Assembly: GCA_947086895.1 (NCBI GenBank)
Contig: CAMUAR010000004.1
Location: 1-64,000, forward strand
From: an uncultured Lachnospiraceae bacterium
GTDB lineage: Bacteria; Bacillota; Clostridia; Lachnospirales; Lachnospiraceae
DNA: 64,000 bases
Direction: 5' to 3'
A program made the position numbers and the translations under genes. Under the pieces are notes generated by a model. The model saw only the letters and a list, made by a program, of their open reading frames with translations. It made no database searches and was not told the origin of the DNA. Positions 35,431 through 43,223 of the stretch are shown here, piece by piece. The stretch's first letter is position 1. Each line of letters opens with the position of its first letter.

Positions 35431-37275
35431 TTACAGTTTTTCTTTTTTTTGCGCGTCAATTTTTTCTGCCAAATCGTTTAGATAAACCCAGCGTTCCATT
35501 TTTTCGTCCAGCACTGTCTGAATTTCTTCTTTTTTTGATGTTAGCTCAGAAAGGCGGCTGTAGTTGGCAGCGTTTTCTTCGATTTCTTTTTCTACAGAAG
35601 AAAGTTTTTCTTCGAGTACAGCAATTTCGCTGTCGATGGTTTCATATTCTCTTTGCTCTTTATACGTAAAACGAAGCGTTGTGCGGGGCGTTTTCCATTC
35701 AGCCTTAGTGTTATTTTGATTATTTTCGTTTTGTGTCCGTTTGCTTTTTTGACTTCCCTGATCGCTGTTTTCAAGAGATAGTTCACAAGCCTGTTTATAA
35801 TCGGAATAATTTCCCTCATACTGGCGTATCATACCATTTCCCTCAAAAGCAAAAATACGGGCAGCAATCTTGTCCAGAAAATATCGGTCATGAGAAACTG
35901 CGAGAATAATACCAGGAAAGGTTTTTAAATAATCTTCTAAAATTGTTAAAGTCTGGATATCGAGGTCGTTTGTCGGCTCGTCAAGCACGAGAATATTCGG
36001 TGCTTCCATCAGTACTTTAAGAAGATACAGCCGCCTTTTTTCGCCGCCGGACAGTTTTGCAATTACGGAGTATTGCATTGCCCCTGTAAAAAGAAATTTT
36101 TCACAGATTTGGGAAGCGGTTATCATTCCGTCCGCGGTACGTATATATTCTGCGGTGTCGCGGATATAGTCAATCACGCGCATCGTCTCATCCATCGCTT
36201 CGTTTTCCTGTGAAAAATAACCGATTTTCACTGTTGTGCCACATTCCACTGTGCCGGAATCCGGTGGATATACGCCCGTGATCAACTTTAACAAAGTAGA
36301 TTTTCCGCAGCCGTTTGGACCGATTATGCCAATGCGGTCGGTCGAAAGCAGGATATAAGAAAAATCAAAAATCAATGTTTGACCGTGAAATCCTTTGGAT
36401 ATATGATCAAGAATAATGGTCTTTTTGCCGAGTCGAGAGGATACGGAATTGATTTCCACCTGACCGTCCACCTCAATTTTTTCCCGGTCGCGCAGAGCTT
36501 CGAAACGACCGATATGAGCTTTTTGCTTGGTCGAGCGCGCCCTTGCGCCGCGCTGCATCCATTCCAGTTCCATGCGGTACAGACTTTTTGCTTTTCGCTC
36601 TGTCGCAAGTGCCATTTCTTCGCGTTCTGCTTTTAATTCAAGAAAACGAGAATAATTTGCAGTATAAGAATATAAGTGTCCTTTATCGATCTCGACAATT
36701 CGGTTTGTCACACGGTCCAGAAAATATCGGTCGTGAGTGACCATAAGAAATGCGCCGCGATAACGGTTTAAATAATTTTCCAGCCACTCTGTCATCGCGC
36801 TGTCAAGATGGTTTGTCGGTTCGTCAAGCACCAATAGACCTGACGGGGCGAGCAGTGTCCGAACGAGTGCAGCGCGTTTTTTCTGCCCGCCGGACAGTTT
36901 GTCCGCCTGCCCGTCGGGGTTGGTAATGCCAAGAGAGGTAAGCATAGCGCGTGCTTCGCCTGCAAGATTGTGATATTCTGATTCGGCTTCCTGCCCGTGT
37001 ATTACATTTTCCAGTATAGTCATAGTGGGATCAAATACAGGAGACTGCGGCAGATAGGCGATTTTTAATGATTTCCCTTTTGTGATTGTACCGGAGTCCG
37101 GCGATATAAGTCCGGCAATCATTTTCAGCAAAGTTGATTTTCCTGTGCCATTAATGCCTATCACACCAATGCGGTCATTTTCATTGATTCCAAGACTTAC
37201 ATCATCAAAAAGAGTACGATCTGTAAATCCTTTTCTGATATGTTCCATTGTTAATAAATTTATAGGTTCTTTCAT
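35431..37275 (-). CDS. ABC-F family ATPase (Uup/YfmM-like)
   Basis: 614 residues, two ATPase domains in tandem without membrane segments. First: Walker A GINGTGKST, signature LSGGQKKRA, Walker B LLVLDEPTNHLD. Second: GPNGCGKST, LSGGEKRRL, ILVLDEPTNDLD. A charged linker (Arg/Lys-rich, about 225-285) joins them and a Lys/Glu coiled coil lies near 540-614, as in Uup. ABC-F proteins act on ribosomes, in translation or antibiotic protection; this layout is more like housekeeping Uup/YfmM than a resistance factor, but that is inferred. Start at 37275: AGAGG lies 5 bases upstream. Confidence 0.92.
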   Translation of the reverse strand: MKEPINLLTMEHIRKGFTDRTLFDDVSLGINENDRIGVIGINGTGKSTLLKMIAGLISPDSGTITKGKSLKIAYLPQSPVFDPTMTILENVIHGQEAESEYHNLAGEARAMLTSLGITNPDGQADKLSGGQKKRAALVRTLLAPSGLLVLDEPTNHLDSAMTEWLENYLNRYRGAFLMVTHDRYFLDRVTNRIVEIDKGHLYSYTANYSRFLELKAEREEMALATERKAKSLYRMELEWMQRGARARSTKQKAHIGRFEALRDREKIEVDGQVEINSVSSRLGKKTIILDHISKGFHGQTLIFDFSYILLSTDRIGIIGPNGCGKSTLLKLITGVYPPDSGTVECGTTVKIGYFSQENEAMDETMRVIDYIRDTAEYIRTADGMITASQICEKFLFTGAMQYSVIAKLSGGEKRRLYLLKVLMEAPNILVLDEPTNDLDIQTLTILEDYLKTFPGIILAVSHDRYFLDKIAARIFAFEGNGMIRQYEGNYSDYKQACELSLENSDQGSQKSKRTQNENNQNNTKAEWKTPRTTLRFTYKEQREYETIDSEIAVLEEKLSSVEKEIEENAANYSRLSELTSKKEEIQTVLDEKMERWVYLNDLAEKIDAQKKEKL

Positions 37276-37377
37276 TTTTTCCTCTATTCTGCCAAGCACG
37301 CGGCATTCTGATTAAATTTTTCTGCTATTTTGCCATAGAGACAGCATTTCGTTAAAGTTGAAAAAAGTGCAAAAATA

Positions 37378-39543
37378 TTATTTTGATACTTCGGTAGGAA
37401 TATAATTTAAGATAGCGTCAACTGCGTCCTCAACGGACATTTCATCAGCGAACAATGCAGGCAGAACGCTGGAGATCGATGCATGAAGCACATCGCGTTC
37501 CCGATACACTGTGTCAAGTGATGAAAGGCAGGTGGACAGCAGGGAAAGATCCGATTCCAGGACAGACTCTTCCTTCCATTTTTCAACCGCGGTCTTCTGC
37601 ATTGGAATACCGCTGCCTACTCCTGTCTGCTGTACACTGTCCGAGTACATGGTACGTATAAAATCTTTGGCGAGTTTGATATTTTTGCTCTGGCTGTTGA
37701 TCCCTACAATATCACGAGGAGTAAAACGTCCTCTTGCGCTTGAAAACGTGCGGCTGGATTCCTTTAAATAAGCTGCCAATTCCAAGAAACTCTGCGAGGA
37801 ACTGATTTTTATAATACCAGGATTTTTGGCGTACAAAGCTTTTTTTGGATCTTCGGAATCACTTTCTTTATCTTTCTCTTTGTCAGGTGCAGATTCGCTG
37901 AGCCGTGCGGATGTTTTGGCTTGTCCAAGAACACGGAGCAAGGCTTCACTGTCAATTTCCTGTTCTGGAATAAACTCATCCTCATAGAAACTGCTTAAAA
38001 GATAAGCAAGTTCGTCCGGGGTAACCGTGCCGAGTGCAGGCGTTTTTTTATTTTCGGAATAGGAGGCAAGAGAATCAAAAGAATCCATACTGCCTAAAAT
38101 ATCCGCCGCGCCATAGCTTAAATATACGTCAAATTTGGCAGGAGTTACAAAAATTTTAGATTGTGCCATTGCATTGGTCAGATTGCCGTACAAGTCGGCG
38201 GAAGTGTACATCGGCTTCATAAGATCGCTGATGTTTTCAAAAAATCCACTGTCGATATAGGATGGATAGTCCAGTTCATCACAGACCAAAATATCTGCCG
38301 CAGTGCCGTCCTGAATGGATTTTTGAACCTGAAGCCGATAATCTTCCACACTGAGGGAAGGGTCTTTGTCCAGAGCTACATCATAAATTACATGCAGAGA
38401 AGGATTATTGTGTTGAAAAGCGACAACAGCTTCCGTGATAATAGCATTTCTGCGGTAGGAAGAAATATGAAAGTCTGTGCGGTCAAGAGCAGCATCTTCG
38501 TCCTCCGTGCGCATGTTGTACATGGCAAAGTATGCGGTTCCTGCCGTGTCTTTGCCAAACATATAAAATTGATCGCCAACCGCGATAAAAGATTGCTGCG
38601 TCACCGATGGACGGCCAAAAATACATTCCGTGCCATCCAAAAGTAAATCCCATTTTCCAGCAGCTGTATTGTAAGTAAGGATGCCGTCCTGACAGGAGAG
38701 GTAAAGTACTCCGTCCTGTGAGAGAAGCTGGTAATCCGCAGCTTCATACTCGCTTTCCTTCTCTTCCCATACCATAGTGCGATCCCATAGTTTGCGCTGC
38801 GCATCCGGTTTCCCGTCCGAGATACGATACGGTACAACAGCATTGTAGCTTTCAGAGAGCAGATACAAGTAGTCGCCATCGGAAGCAAGACCTCCTAAGG
38901 TACTATTTTTGCCGCTTGCATACAATTCGCCGCTGACAAGAGAATATGCGTAGGAGTTGAACAACTCGTCTGTAATACAAATCATATTGTTGGAAATAAA
39001 CATTTTAGCAAGCTTAATTGGGCGTTCCAACTCGTCCACTTTGTAGAGACCGCGCACGCCGACGCGCTCTACAGTACCAGAAGATGTAACACGCATAACT
39101 TCGTCGTTTTCCGGCGCGAGAGCAGCAAGATTGTGAAGAACAAGATAGAGTGTTCCCGTTTCTGCGTAAGACATCATGCGTATGGCGTTGGAGGTATCGG
39201 AAAAGGTTTCGAGAGACATCCAGTCCGATTCGGATTCATCCCATTTCAATTCCTCGTTTAACACATACTTTTTGTAGCCATGTACGTGTGTGCCATCTTC
39301 ATTTAATAATATCGTGTAAAGCTCAATTTCGCCGTTTATCCCTCGCAGCAGCTGCAGGTATTCTTCCCCGTTTTCTGCGTTGATAATTGGCAGAGGGATC
39401 TGGGTTTCTTTATAACTGCCGCGGTAGACAAGTTCATCATCCGATGGTGCCGGGCGATTTTTTATTTGAATTCCCAGATAGACGCAGGCAAGCATTAGAA
39501 TGGCAATAAGTACAAGCACTGCGATTTGTTTTCCACGTCCCAT
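37378..39543 (-). CDS. Membrane-anchored beta-propeller plus solute-binding protein
   Basis: 721 residues. An N-terminal hydrophobic segment (about 7-24, with MLACVYL) anchors the protein outside; Cys20 lies near a lipobox but the -3 residue is Met, so anchoring by lipid is uncertain. Residues about 40-340 show repeated beta-strand blades with short DGD/GDYLYLLSES motifs, propeller-like. From about 360 on the sequence follows family 1 solute-binding proteins (VVAFQHNNPSLHVIYD, GTAADILVCDELDYPSYIDSG in part, and FIRTMYSDSVQQTGVGSGIPM). A solute-binding domain without an adjacent ABC permease is unusual. It may be a sensor or binding component. GGAGG lies 3 bases before the ATG. Confidence 0.8.
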   Translation of the reverse strand: MGRGKQIAVLVLIAILMLACVYLGIQIKNRPAPSDDELVYRGSYKETQIPLPIINAENGEEYLQLLRGINGEIELYTILLNEDGTHVHGYKKYVLNEELKWDESESDWMSLETFSDTSNAIRMMSYAETGTLYLVLHNLAALAPENDEVMRVTSSGTVERVGVRGLYKVDELERPIKLAKMFISNNMICITDELFNSYAYSLVSGELYASGKNSTLGGLASDGDYLYLLSESYNAVVPYRISDGKPDAQRKLWDRTMVWEEKESEYEAADYQLLSQDGVLYLSCQDGILTYNTAAGKWDLLLDGTECIFGRPSVTQQSFIAVGDQFYMFGKDTAGTAYFAMYNMRTEDEDAALDRTDFHISSYRRNAIITEAVVAFQHNNPSLHVIYDVALDKDPSLSVEDYRLQVQKSIQDGTAADILVCDELDYPSYIDSGFFENISDLMKPMYTSADLYGNLTNAMAQSKIFVTPAKFDVYLSYGAADILGSMDSFDSLASYSENKKTPALGTVTPDELAYLLSSFYEDEFIPEQEIDSEALLRVLGQAKTSARLSESAPDKEKDKESDSEDPKKALYAKNPGIIKISSSQSFLELAAYLKESSRTFSSARGRFTPRDIVGINSQSKNIKLAKDFIRTMYSDSVQQTGVGSGIPMQKTAVEKWKEESVLESDLSLLSTCLSSLDTVYRERDVLHASISSVLPALFADEMSVEDAVDAILNYIPTEVSK

Positions 39544-39798
39544 AATTTTCCTCCATGCTGCGGCTGCTTTTCAGGACGGCGGACCGTCCAGGCATTTACA
39601 GACCCTGGCGCAGCACAGGATCTGTGATTGAAAAAATTGCCATAGCTATAGTATATCACACAAATCTGCAAGTTACCATAGGAAAATGGAAAGATCACAG
39701 TCATAAGGTCATGCTTGAATGCATATTGTACTGTTGAGGATTGACGGCATTGTTGTAGCTGTAATAACAGAGACAGCAGTCTTGGGAAGGGGTGCGTT
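39544..39798. other. Divergent intergenic region
   Basis: About 255 bases between the propeller-binding-protein gene and the Gln-rich protein gene. It contains GGACGGCGGACCGTCC (near 39575), a short G/C-rich inverted repeat (GGACGG/CCGTCC), and CCATAGCTATAGTATATCAC, a possible promoter region. No gene seen. Confidence 0.4.
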
Positions 39799-41724
39799 AT
39801 GTCAGATTACCGAAGATGGATTTCGTATATTTACCTGTATGAAAATGGTGTAAAAAAGGAAAATGCAGGTTATGCAAGAATTGAATTGCAAAATGGCAGG
39901 GTAAAACTGGCAATGTACATAAACCGTGCAAGGCGGGACGGGGTTGTAGATGCTTGTTATTTTAAAAACCAGGCGGGGCATTTTGGGGTAGCCCGTTTAG
40001 GGGAGATTGATTTATCTGAGCCTTCTCCGGTATTCCGACACGAAGGGGATGCTTCAAACATAAGCGGGAGCGGTCTGTTTTTCCAGGAATTAAATGGAAT
40101 ATTACTGACAGGAACAGGGAAAAATGGAAGTTATTATGCATCTTCATGGGAGGATGCTCCTGTCTTAGCAGCAGATGTGGAGGAGATTAGAAAACTGCTC
40201 TCGCACGGGAAAGAAAAACCAGTGAATGTAGAAACGGCTGGACAAGAGCAAAAAGAAAGCAGCGCATCAGAAGTTATTGAAGGATCAAAGGAGCAGAACC
40301 AAGTACAGGAAGATAAGGAAATTGTAGAAAATCATCAAGCAAAAGCACAAAACACAGAGGAGAAACAAGTGTCAGGGACAGAAACATCGACTAAGATAGT
40401 ACAGCAAAGTACAACATACGAACAAAAAGTAAAAGATCGTCAGCAAAAAACAGAATCATTACCCAAAATGGTACAGCAGAAAACAACAGTGAAACAGGAC
40501 GTGCAATCATCAAGAACAGCACAGCAAAAAACAGGCGTTAAGCAGCAGGAGATCGAACAGCCATCAAAGGAAGTACAGCAGAAAGTGATGGAGGAACAGC
40601 TGGTAAAAAATCGTGAGAAAGAGATGGAACCAACATGGGAAACAGCACAGCAAAAAACAGGCGTTAGGCAGCAGGAGATCGAACAGTCATTAAAAACAGC
40701 ACCGCAAAGAACAGGTGTTGGGCAGCAGGAGATCGAACAATCATCAAAGGAAGTACAACAGAAAGTGATGGAGGAACAGCTGGTAAAAAATTATCAGCAG
40801 GAGACGGAACCAACACGGGAAACAGCACAGCAGAAAACAGGTGTCAAACAGCAGGAACCAGAGCAATTATTTAAGATGGTACAGCAGAATGTTGCAAGTG
40901 AACAAGCTGCAAGAAACGGTCAGGTCACAGCAAAACAATTGCCGAATAACGAGGCAAAAGATGCTGAAAAATTAAAAGAACAAGAAACGATAAAGGATGA
41001 ATTGTTCACTCAAAGAAGTCCAAGAACAGAGGTGCTGTCAAAACGGGAAGCTTTGAGTGTCGGCAGCAGTCTGTCAGAAGAAACTCAACAGAATGCAGCA
41101 GATCGAAAGAAAGAAAAAGATCAGTCGATTACAGAGCAGTTTGTTGAAACAGCACAGAAAAATGGAACAAGTAATCCGATTGCAGAAAAAGGACAACAAG
41201 AAACAATAAGCGAACAGTCTGACAAAATTCTGGTCGAAGAATCGTCTGCATTTGAAACAACAGAAAACGAAGTTCAAGCACAGCCAGTTTCTTCCTGTAT
41301 CCGCCCTGTGCGAACATCGACGAAAGAACAAGCGCTTACGGCAGGATGCCGCAATGTATCTTGTTCTTTGAGCAGAGAGGAGAGAATTTTTTATTGTCTT
41401 CCGCCAATGTATCCTTTTGAGGATGGAGAGTTTGAAAAAGGAGTTCGGCTGGAACCGCAGGATATCGGTATGCTGCCAAGAAATGTATGGAAGCTGGCAG
41501 GCAATAGTTTTTTGCTCCATGCGTTTTATACATACCATCATCTTTTGTTTATGAGAAAACGCCAGAAAGAGGGTACCGTGTGTTATTTGATGCTGCCCGG
41601 AGTCTATGATAAGCGAGAGCAGCGCATGGCGCAGATGTTTGGGTTCTCGAACTTCCGGCCAGTCAAATGCCAGCAGTTAGAAGCTGGGGTTTTTGGGTAT
41701 TGGTATATGGAAGTTCGATTTTAA
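39799..41724 (+). CDS. DUF6128-like protein with Gln/Glu-rich repeat region
   Basis: 641 residues. The N-terminal domain (about 1-130, RRWISYIYLYENGVKKENAGYARIEL) and the C-terminal domain (about 515-641, IFYCLPPMYPFEDGEFEKGVRL...GYWYMEVRF) resemble conserved ends of Lachnospiraceae proteins I recall as DUF6128; I am moderately sure of the name. Between them lies a long, low-complexity Gln/Glu/Lys-rich linker (about 135-510), including a 60-residue tandem duplication. No signal peptide, so likely cytoplasmic. GGGGTG precedes the ATG. The 3' end overlaps the convergent acetyltransferase gene by 48 bases. Function unknown. Confidence 0.75.
   Translation: MSDYRRWISYIYLYENGVKKENAGYARIELQNGRVKLAMYINRARRDGVVDACYFKNQAGHFGVARLGEIDLSEPSPVFRHEGDASNISGSGLFFQELNGILLTGTGKNGSYYASSWEDAPVLAADVEEIRKLLSHGKEKPVNVETAGQEQKESSASEVIEGSKEQNQVQEDKEIVENHQAKAQNTEEKQVSGTETSTKIVQQSTTYEQKVKDRQQKTESLPKMVQQKTTVKQDVQSSRTAQQKTGVKQQEIEQPSKEVQQKVMEEQLVKNREKEMEPTWETAQQKTGVRQQEIEQSLKTAPQRTGVGQQEIEQSSKEVQQKVMEEQLVKNYQQETEPTRETAQQKTGVKQQEPEQLFKMVQQNVASEQAARNGQVTAKQLPNNEAKDAEKLKEQETIKDELFTQRSPRTEVLSKREALSVGSSLSEETQQNAADRKKEKDQSITEQFVETAQKNGTSNPIAEKGQQETISEQSDKILVEESSAFETTENEVQAQPVSSCIRPVRTSTKEQALTAGCRNVSCSLSREERIFYCLPPMYPFEDGEFEKGVRLEPQDIGMLPRNVWKLAGNSFLLHAFYTYHHLLFMRKRQKEGTVCYLMLPGVYDKREQRMAQMFGFSNFRPVKCQQLEAGVFGYWYMEVRF
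40516..40875 (+). repeat. 180-bp tandem duplication inside the Gln-rich protein
   Basis: Two adjacent 180-bp units (40516-40695 and 40696-40875), encoding 60 residues each. Each contains the TAQQKTGVKQQEIEQ-like unit twice, separated by KEVQQKVMEEQLVKN. All unit lengths (54 and 126 bases) are multiples of three, so the frame is preserved. Confidence 0.85.
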
Positions 41725-42321
41725 CAAAGGCACTGCGGGCGCAATAGGATTTGGTCGGTGAAAGGCGCGGGGAAACATATCCGTGGAAAGCAGGGAATAA
41801 CGGCTGCAGTCCCGAAATTTTCCGCCGCAGAAAAAAAATTCACGCGCAGTCCCTTCGCTGGTAAAACCAAGGCGTTTCACAAGCCGAATGGAGCTGGTAT
41901 TCTCTGGAAGTATATTTGCTTCTATTCGGTGCAGCCGATAAAAGAAAAAGATCTTTGGAATCAGACAGGTGAGAGCTTCCGTCATATAGCCTTTTCCTGT
42001 GCATGATTGGTCCAGGCGGTAACCTAGCTGACAAGATGCTTCCGGCATAGGGCGAATATGCTGGAAGCAGACCGTGCCGATAGGAATCTTTAAATCTGGA
42101 AGAAAAAGATAATACCGAACTGCCTGAGAGCGCAGAAATTGTGTGGATTCTGCTGAGAGAATTTGTCGCTGATATGGCTCGGTATAGTATTCTTCTGGAT
42201 GGTCAGATTCCCAACGGGCAAAATATTCCCTGTTCTGTAAAAAAAATTCTGTGATTATAGGAGCGGAATCTTCACAGAGTATTTTTAAAGTGAGATGTTC
42301 AGTGGAATACGTGTAAAGCAT
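41677..42321 (-). CDS. GNAT acetyltransferase (RimJ/RimL type)
   Basis: 214 residues. A RimJ/RimL-like GNAT: IGTVCFQHI, the YRLDQSCTGKGYMTEAL acetyl-CoA loop and ILPENTSSIRLVKRLGFTSEG. The core ends near residue 180; the final 30 residues (RPNPIAPAVPLLK...) form an unusual Pro-rich tail encoded over the overlap with the convergent gene. AAAGGAAAAC precedes the ATG. It starts 15 bases after the radical-SAM activase stop, so the two are probably co-transcribed. Substrate unknown; relatives acetylate ribosomal protein N-termini or small amines. Confidence 0.85.
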   Translation of the reverse strand: MLYTYSTEHLTLKILCEDSAPIITEFFLQNREYFARWESDHPEEYYTEPYQRQILSAESTQFLRSQAVRYYLFLPDLKIPIGTVCFQHIRPMPEASCQLGYRLDQSCTGKGYMTEALTCLIPKIFFFYRLHRIEANILPENTSSIRLVKRLGFTSEGTAREFFFCGGKFRDCSRYSLLSTDMFPRAFHRPNPIAPAVPLLKSNFHIPIPKNPSF

Positions 42322-42336
42322 CAGACGTTTTCCTTT

Positions 42337-43047
42337 CTATACGCCGCGCACTGCGACCGTTTTAAAATATGGGGTAAGCAAGCGCACGAACTCGAAAAGT
42401 TCATCCCTGGAATACCCGGACAATGTTATGGGCTGGGAAGTAAATTTATTAATAAGCGCACCAGAATCTTTAAAAGCCTGCAAATAATAATGTTCTGCAC
42501 CGCAAAGCCAGTTTGCAATGGACAAAAGAATTTCTTTGTTGTGCAGCTCGCGCACAATCGTGGTACGAAATTCATAAGGGATTTCACATTGCATTAATAA
42601 TTCTGTGCTTTTTGTAATTAAGGACAAATCAAGATCTGGAATACCCGTTGCCTGAGAGTAATAATCCAGGGATGATTTGATATCCATTGCAATATAATCG
42701 ACAAGTTTGCCTTCTACAGCAGCTTTCAATAATTCAGGATTGGCTCCATTGGTATCGAGCTTAACCAAGTAGCCAAGAGCCTTGATCTGTGAAAGAAACT
42801 CCAGCAGATCAGAGGAAACCGTCGGCTCTCCGCCCGTGATACAGACGCCTTCGAGTATTCCGCGCCTTTTTTCAAGAAAAGAAAATAGCTCGTGTTCTGA
42901 AATCTTTGGTTCCCGTTCTGGAAACAGCACAAGGGAAGCATTCTGGCAAAATGGACATCGAAAATTGCATTTTCCAGTAAAAACAGTGCAGGCAGTATGC
43001 CTTGGATAATCGAGCAGCGTCAGTTTGTTAATACCATGAATTATCAT
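42337..43047 (-). CDS. Radical-SAM activating enzyme (anaerobic NTP-reductase activase-like)
   Basis: 236 residues. A radical-SAM glycyl-radical activase: the Cys triad is Cys27, Cys31 and Cys34 (KCNFRCPFC), followed by GGEPTVSSDLLEF and DTNGANPELL. This size fits the NrdG2/PflA-like group annotated as anaerobic ribonucleoside-triphosphate reductase activating proteins. Start at 43047: AAAGGGGAG lies 5 bases upstream, and the protein opens MIIHGINKLTLLDYP, typical of this group. An upstream open extension is repeat-rich and not coding. The partner reductase is not in the window. Confidence 0.9.
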   Translation of the reverse strand: MIIHGINKLTLLDYPRHTACTVFTGKCNFRCPFCQNASLVLFPEREPKISEHELFSFLEKRRGILEGVCITGGEPTVSSDLLEFLSQIKALGYLVKLDTNGANPELLKAAVEGKLVDYIAMDIKSSLDYYSQATGIPDLDLSLITKSTELLMQCEIPYEFRTTIVRELHNKEILLSIANWLCGAEHYYLQAFKDSGALINKFTSQPITLSGYSRDELFEFVRLLTPYFKTVAVRGV

Positions 43048-43067
43048 TTTTTCTCCCCTTTTTATTG

Positions 43068-43167
43068 TACAAACAGCATTCTGATTTGCCGGAATACTGT
43101 GATGTACAATGTCACGAATTTCGAGATTTCCTTTTGCCATACAAACAGCATTCTGATTCGCTGGAAT
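43068..43167. repeat. Direct repeat of about 27 bp
   Basis: Two near-identical copies (about 43068-43094 and 43141-43167), sharing ACAAACAGCATTCTGATT then GC-GGAAT with two differences, are 73 bases apart upstream of the activase gene. Their function is unknown. Confidence 0.65.
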
Positions 43168-43223
43168 TTTGGGACGTATGCACGGCATTTCAATCCAAAA
43201 ATTTTATACTGTAATAATTTTTC

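Noticed and set aside
40516..40875. CRISPR-like repetition
   Set aside because: Units are in frame within a coding region and there are no spacers of similar length between identical repeats.
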